Source: CTSoil-075 sp964292325 (GTDB lineage Bacteria > Bacillota > Negativicutes > DSM-13327). From it: DNA of 10,169 nucleotides. Made by a program: the position numbers and the translations under genes. This document shows positions 6,960 through 10,169 of this stretch, piece after piece; the first letter of the stretch is position 1; the number at the start of each line of letters is the position of its first letter. Below the pieces are notes generated by a model. It searched no databases. It saw only the letters and a program-made list of their open reading frames with translations, and had not been told where the DNA came from. Location of the stretch: positions 1 through 10,169 of the forward strand of contig CAXYVG010000116.1 of the NCBI GenBank assembly GCA_964292325.1, in the 5' to 3' direction.

Positions 6960-7306
6960 AAGTTGCTTGGTCAGTGTAACCCTGGTTTCCAATGAATTGA
7001 TGCCTAGATTGATTAGTATGACTGATGTCAATGCCTACCTAACAAGCTAAAGCATTATTGACAGATATCGGTACAGAAGAATTAGCACATATGGAAATGA
7101 TAGCGGCTATGGTGTATAAATTAGTAGAGGGAGCATCGCCTAAAGATTATGAAGAGGCTGGCTGGACTAGCCAGTACACACAACACAATCATGGTTTGTT
7201 TTGGACAGATGCTAATGGTGTTCCGTGGTGTGCTTCGTACATTGCTTGCCTTGGTGATCCAATTGCTGACCTAACTGAGAATATGGTTGCAGAGCAAAAA
7301 GCGCGG
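6960..7306 (+). pseudogene. Decayed cotJC (spore coat, Mn-catalase family) fragment
   Basis: The clear part (7043-7306) encodes KALLTDIGTEELAHMEMI, then a QHNHGLFWTDANGVPW block and DPIADLTENMVAEQKAR. This is the core of CotJC, a manganese-catalase-like inner spore coat protein; the EELAH motif supplies metal-ligand residues. The frame is broken upstream: MPT (7031-7039) is followed by a TAA at 7040-7042 before QAKALL. Farther 5', recognisable but degraded pieces such as ELMPRLIS (near 6993-7016) and KLLGQ (6960-6974) lie in shifted frames. No start codon or ribosome site fits, and the normal C-terminus is absent because the reading runs into GC-rich repeats right after AEQKAR. A reading frame 7058-7432 exists but its last third is repeat sequence. 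It is almost certainly non-functional. Confidence 0.8.
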
Positions 7307-7412
7307 GTGACAGTGGGTGACAGTGGGGACGGGACGAAATTGTCACAAACGGGTGACAGTGGGGACGGGACGAAATTGTCACAAAAAAAGGTGTCAAAAC
7401 AGTCCCGTCCCC
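7305..7412. repeat. 36-bp tandem GC-rich repeats with an inverted partial copy (REP-like)
   Basis: Two near-identical 36-bp units abut at 7315-7350 and 7351-7386, preceded by a 10-bp partial unit GGGTGACAGT (7305-7314). Each unit holds GTGACA...TGTCAC as an inverted repeat around the core GGGGACGGGAC. A reverse-oriented GTCCCGTCCCC at 7402-7412 is an exact 11-bp complement of that core (7361-7371), so the block can fold into a large hairpin. The high G content contrasts with the AT-rich surroundings. It resembles repetitive extragenic palindromes mobilised by IS200-like REP-associated transposases, but no transposase is in the window. Confidence 0.8.
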
Positions 7413-7633
7413 TGTTGCCCCTCTGGAAATAAATAAAATTCCTAATCCCCCAGCTATGCTGTGTCGAATAGAGTAAGCGAGAGCGTTATTGCGGGTGAAT
7501 TTTAAAACCCCCTATGTTAGTATGATAATGGTGTCGCAAAGCATGCATATTAAGTAAAGTGTTGGCAAGCATTGCCCCCTTATCTTTCATTCCAAAAGTT
7601 CTATAAATCATTAAACTATTGACAATATGAACG
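7413..7633. other. Unassigned junction DNA
   Basis: No gene, tRNA or complete insertion sequence is seen in these 221 bases. A GGCAA-gca-TTGCC mini-hairpin is at 7564-7576 and a TTGACA -35-like hexamer at 7619-7624 lacks a good -10 (best is TATTAA at 19 bp). A mixed stretch with GCGAGAGCG and AAAACCCCCT (about 7477-7513) looks unlike the flanking genes and could be an insertion-element end, though I cannot identify it. Confidence 0.4.
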
Positions 7634-7682
7634 TGACTGAAACTATTAATCTTGAGGGATTATGGTTTTGGTCATTTTTTTT
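7634..7682 (+). terminator. Orphan rho-independent terminator
   Basis: TGACTGAAAC (7634-7643) pairs with GTTTTGGTCA (7665-7674) using two G-T wobbles. An inner TAATC/GATTA pairing (7647-7651/7658-7662) extends the stem, and eight T residues follow (7675-7682). It ends no intact gene here, so its original gene was probably lost in the rearrangement. Confidence 0.7.
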
Positions 7683-7695
7683 GCGTAACTATAAC
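7668..7695 (+). promoter_or_regulatory. Candidate promoter for the 7721 ORF and helicase
   Basis: TTGGTC (7668-7673) and TATAAC (7690-7695) are 16 bp apart; the start would be near 7702. The -35 overlaps the terminator stem and is only a partial match, so this is tentative. Confidence 0.3.
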
Positions 7696-7720
7696 ATAAA
7701 ATTAAAGAACTGCACGAATT

Positions 7721-7843
7721 TTGGAGGAAATTGAGGAAAAGTATGGAATTTATAAAAAATATTATATAAACAGTTTTGTTATATTGTCGCTAATTTTATT
7801 CTGTAAAAAAATTGGTATAACTACAAATAATTTAGTAGAATAG
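7721..7843 (+). CDS. Possible 40-residue hydrophobic peptide, unrecognised
   Basis: A TTG at 7721 opens a short frame with a charged start (EEIEEKYGIYKKYY), one membrane-like stretch (about residues 17-29, NSFVILSLILFC) and a polar end. Its stop (7841-7843) overlaps the AGGAG ribosome site of the helicase, which starts 11 bases later, the spacing expected for translationally coupled genes. Against it, no good ribosome site precedes the TTG (GGAGG lies just inside the frame). A competing 8-codon frame, ATG 7743 to TAA 7766, has GAGGAAAA upstream. It could be a small membrane protein, the tail of a lost gene, or chance. I do not recognise it. Confidence 0.3.
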   Translation: MEEIEEKYGIYKKYYINSFVILSLILFCKKIGITTNNLVE

Positions 7844-7854
7844 GAGCAATATTT

Positions 7855-10169
7855 ATGAATCTACATGATTTAATAATATACAATAAAACAATACCGAAAA
7901 GAGAAGCGATATATGCTGAATTTCCGAGTAGTTTGCCACAGGAATTATGTGAATACCTTTCCCATAAAGGGATTACAAAACTATATTGTCATCAGGCGGA
8001 AATGTTTGAGAAGGCAATGCAACGGAAAAATATTGTGATAACCACAGCTACAGCAAGTGGAAAAACACTTAGCTTTTTGCTGCCAGTTCTTCATGAAATC
8101 TTATCAAATCCACTTGCAAGAGCAATTTTTATATATCCTACAAAAGCATTAGCAAGCGATCAGTATCGTGCCATCTTGCCGTATTTGGAATATTTCGGGG
8201 AGAATAGGATTTCAGCAGGAGTATATGATGGAGATACTTCGGCAAATGAAAGACGTAGAATTAGAAAAAATGTCAATATTATTTTAACCAATCCGGAAAT
8301 GATAAATGCTGCATTTTTACCCAATCACAGTAAATTTGGATTTGATTTTATATTTTCCAATCTGAAATATTTCGTAATTGATGAACTACATACGTATAGA
8401 GGCGCATTCGGTTCCCATTTGGCTAATGTTTTTCGAAGATTAGGAAGAGTATGTAGATATTATAATTCATCGCCACAATATCTATGTAGTTCGGCGACCA
8501 TTGCAAATCCTATTGAATTAGCAGAAGAAGTTTGTGGACAGAAATTCATACAAATTAATAAAGACGGTTCACCAACTGCACAGAAAAAATATATGTTTGT
8601 ACAACCACCAGAGATTAAGGGTGCTGATAATACATGTTATGGACAAGTACAAGCCACCGCAGTAGCAGCTGATTTAATACCTACTTTGATTGAGAATGAT
8701 AATGTTTTTATTGCGTTTACCAAATCAAGAAAAAACGTTGAAGTAATATTAAAAGAAGCAAGAGATAAATTGGAAGCAGAGAGTTTTTTTGGAGCATCCT
8801 TAACAGATAAAATATCTGGATACAGAGGAGGCTATACACCATTAGAACGTAAAGAAATTGAAAAAAAAATGATTTCAGGAGTTTTGCGTGGGCTAGTATC
8901 CACCAATGCCTTAGAACTTGGTATAGACATTGGAAAAATTGATACAACCGTAATTGTCGGGTATCCAGGAACTAGAGCATCTTTTTGGCAACAAACAGGA
9001 AGAGCGGGCAGAAGTGGTAAAGAATGTACGAATTATTTAATCCTTGATATGTGGTCTTTTGATCAGTATATTGCAATAAATCCAGATTGGCTCTTTGAAA
9101 ATGGTAGTGAAAACGCAGTAATTGATAAGAATAATCTTCTGATAGAGCTAGCACATATACGGGCTGCAGCAGCTGAAATACCATTAACCTTGGATGACAT
9201 TTCGATTTTCCCAGATTTAGGAGAAGTAATTCCTGTTTTAATTAAAGCAAGTGAGTTAACCAGTCAGAGGGGCAAGTTTGCATGGACAGGAAATTCATTC
9301 CCTGCAGGAGATTTCAGTTTGAGAAATATTGATAAATCCAGATATAAGCTGATTAATAGAGAAAATAATAAAGAAATCACGGAAATGGATGAAATACAGG
9401 CATTCCGTGAAATTCATAGTGGAGCAATTTATATGCACGATGCTGTCCAATATCAAGTCATAAAACTGGATTTGGAAACTAAATCTGCAGTTGCGATACC
9501 GTTTAATGGAAACTATTATACAATGCCAGGAAGTAATACGAATATCAGAATTATTCAAGCCAGTAAGGAAATAGATTATAAACGTGTCAAAGTTGCTTTT
9601 GGTGATGTGAATGTTGATGAAATAGTTCATATGTATCAAAAACGGCAATTCCATAATCATCAAAATTTAGGTTTTGAAAAATTGGAACACCCATTATCAA
9701 AGGATTATGACACAGAAAGCACATGGATAAAACTTCCTGATAATGTTATCATGGTCTATAGAAGACTGCTTCAGCAGAGCAAAAGTGGTCAAATAATAAG
9801 AAATGATCATTTTAGAGGCTTGTGCTACGCAATAAAAAATGTGGCAATGATGACCACCATGACAGAGCAGAATGATATGGGTGTTACAGTGTCAAATAAT
9901 GTAATGGAAATGAACGAAAATTCTATGGATAATGTATATGTGTTTATTTATGATAAATATATAGGCGGGATAGGTTATGCAGAAAAAGTATTTAATCTGA
10001 TAACATTAATTATTGAGAATTCAATTAAAATGGTTAGTGGTTGCAAATGTGGAAGTGGTTGCGCTACATGTATCGGAGATTATACATTAGATAAAGCTAT
10101 AGTTCTGTGGGGATTAAAGAATTTATTAGAAGAAATAGAAGTCCCGAAGGATATCAAATTAGTGGAATA
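7855..10169 (+). CDS. DEAD/DEAH-box helicase with DUF1998/MZB four-cysteine motif, MrfA (YprA)-like, 3' end cut by window
   Basis: An open frame of 771 codons runs off the window without a stop. Superfamily 2 helicase motifs appear in order: Q47 of the Q-motif-like YCHQAEMF, Walker A ATASGKT (65-71), YPTKALASDQ, TNPEM, box DELH (176-179), SSAT (212-215), FTKSRKNVE, VSTNALELGID (348-358) and QQTGRAGRSG (379-388). The long C-terminal half ends in a cysteine cluster CKCGSGCATC (C730, C732, C736, C739), the zinc site of DUF1998/MZB domains. This order matches MrfA (YprA), a 3'-5' DNA helicase that works with the exonuclease MrfB in repair of mitomycin-type damage. DUF1998 helicases also occur in defence loci, so a defence role is possible. 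Only about 10-30 residues seem to be missing. ATG 7855 has AGGAG at 7842-7846. Arginine is mostly AGA and the gene is more AT-rich than the rsmH region, which suggests a different origin. Confidence 0.88.
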   Translation, partial: MNLHDLIIYNKTIPKREAIYAEFPSSLPQELCEYLSHKGITKLYCHQAEMFEKAMQRKNIVITTATASGKTLSFLLPVLHEILSNPLARAIFIYPTKALASDQYRAILPYLEYFGENRISAGVYDGDTSANERRRIRKNVNIILTNPEMINAAFLPNHSKFGFDFIFSNLKYFVIDELHTYRGAFGSHLANVFRRLGRVCRYYNSSPQYLCSSATIANPIELAEEVCGQKFIQINKDGSPTAQKKYMFVQPPEIKGADNTCYGQVQATAVAADLIPTLIENDNVFIAFTKSRKNVEVILKEARDKLEAESFFGASLTDKISGYRGGYTPLERKEIEKKMISGVLRGLVSTNALELGIDIGKIDTTVIVGYPGTRASFWQQTGRAGRSGKECTNYLILDMWSFDQYIAINPDWLFENGSENAVIDKNNLLIELAHIRAAAAEIPLTLDDISIFPDLGEVIPVLIKASELTSQRGKFAWTGNSFPAGDFSLRNIDKSRYKLINRENNKEITEMDEIQAFREIHSGAIYMHDAVQYQVIKLDLETKSAVAIPFNGNYYTMPGSNTNIRIIQASKEIDYKRVKVAFGDVNVDEIVHMYQKRQFHNHQNLGFEKLEHPLSKDYDTESTWIKLPDNVIMVYRRLLQQSKSGQIIRNDHFRGLCYAIKNVAMMTTMTEQNDMGVTVSNNVMEMNENSMDNVYVFIYDKYIGGIGYAEKVFNLITLIIENSIKMVSGCKCGSGCATCIGDYTLDKAIVLWGLKNLLEEIEVPKDIKLVE

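Noticed and set aside
7212..7397. Minus-strand 61-residue frame over the repeat block
   Set aside because: Its repeated peptide TISSRPHCHPF is only the repeat read in reverse, with no ribosome site.
7305..7412. 36-bp repeats as a CRISPR array
   Set aside because: The unit length fits CRISPR repeats, but the units abut with no spacers, only two full copies exist and no cas gene is present.
7058..7432. Intact 124-residue protein
   Set aside because: Residues up to AEQKAR are CotJC core and the rest is translated tandem repeat; the 5' part of the family is degraded upstream, so this is a remnant.
7743..7766. 8-codon leader peptide before the helicase
   Set aside because: GAGGAAAA precedes the ATG, but no regulatory codon run or attenuator hairpin is visible; chance is likely in such AT-rich DNA.
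8717..9663. Several minus-strand frames inside the helicase
   Set aside because: They lie opposite conserved helicase motifs and read as low-complexity hydrophobic sequence, as expected of AT-rich antisense.

Overview
The window reads as chromosomal DNA of an AT-rich, low-GC Gram-positive-type anaerobe that forms spores or descends from spore formers. The signs are strong AGGAGG-like ribosome sites, frequent TTG/GTG starts, a Firmicutes-type mraZ-rsmH-ftsL-PBP order, a CotJC remnant, and small redox proteins typical of anaerobes. A clostridial or Negativicutes (Sporomusa/Pelosinus-like) host would fit, but this is inference; no rRNA gene or other taxonomic marker is present.

Bases 1-3340 hold housekeeping and metal/redox genes. 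A CoA-binding (Rossmann) protein and a thioredoxin with a WCGYC active site form a tight pair closed by a strong terminator. FeoB and FeoA (ferrous iron uptake, in the order feoB-feoA) follow. Convergent to them is a small CxxC protein of the DUF1858 family, and the two units share one bidirectional terminator. Bases 3590-4463 hold a membrane-anchored polysaccharide deacetylase with its own terminator.

Bases 4530-6825 are the start of the division and cell wall (dcw) cluster. Three GTGG[G/T] repeats at exact 10-bp spacing look like MraZ operator boxes. They are followed by mraZ, rsmH, ftsL and the first 113 residues of an FtsI/SpoVD-type penicillin-binding protein. The PBP gene stops abruptly before its dimerisation and transpeptidase domains, and murE and the other expected downstream genes are absent.

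Bases 6826-7850 are a scrambled junction. It contains a hairpin at the break, a decayed piece of cotJC (spore coat, Mn-catalase family) with an in-frame stop and frameshift, and a block of 36-bp tandem GC-rich repeats sitting inside that piece. Beyond these lie about 220 bp of unassigned DNA, an orphan terminator, and a possible 40-residue membrane peptide whose stop codon overlaps the next gene's ribosome site.

From 7855 to the window end is a nearly complete DEAD/DEAH-box helicase with a C-terminal four-cysteine DUF1998/MZB-type motif, like MrfA (YprA). It is AT-rich and uses mostly AGA for arginine. I see no proven new system. The parts most worth following are the break in the PBP gene, the repeat block in the cotJC remnant, and the short ORF coupled to the helicase.
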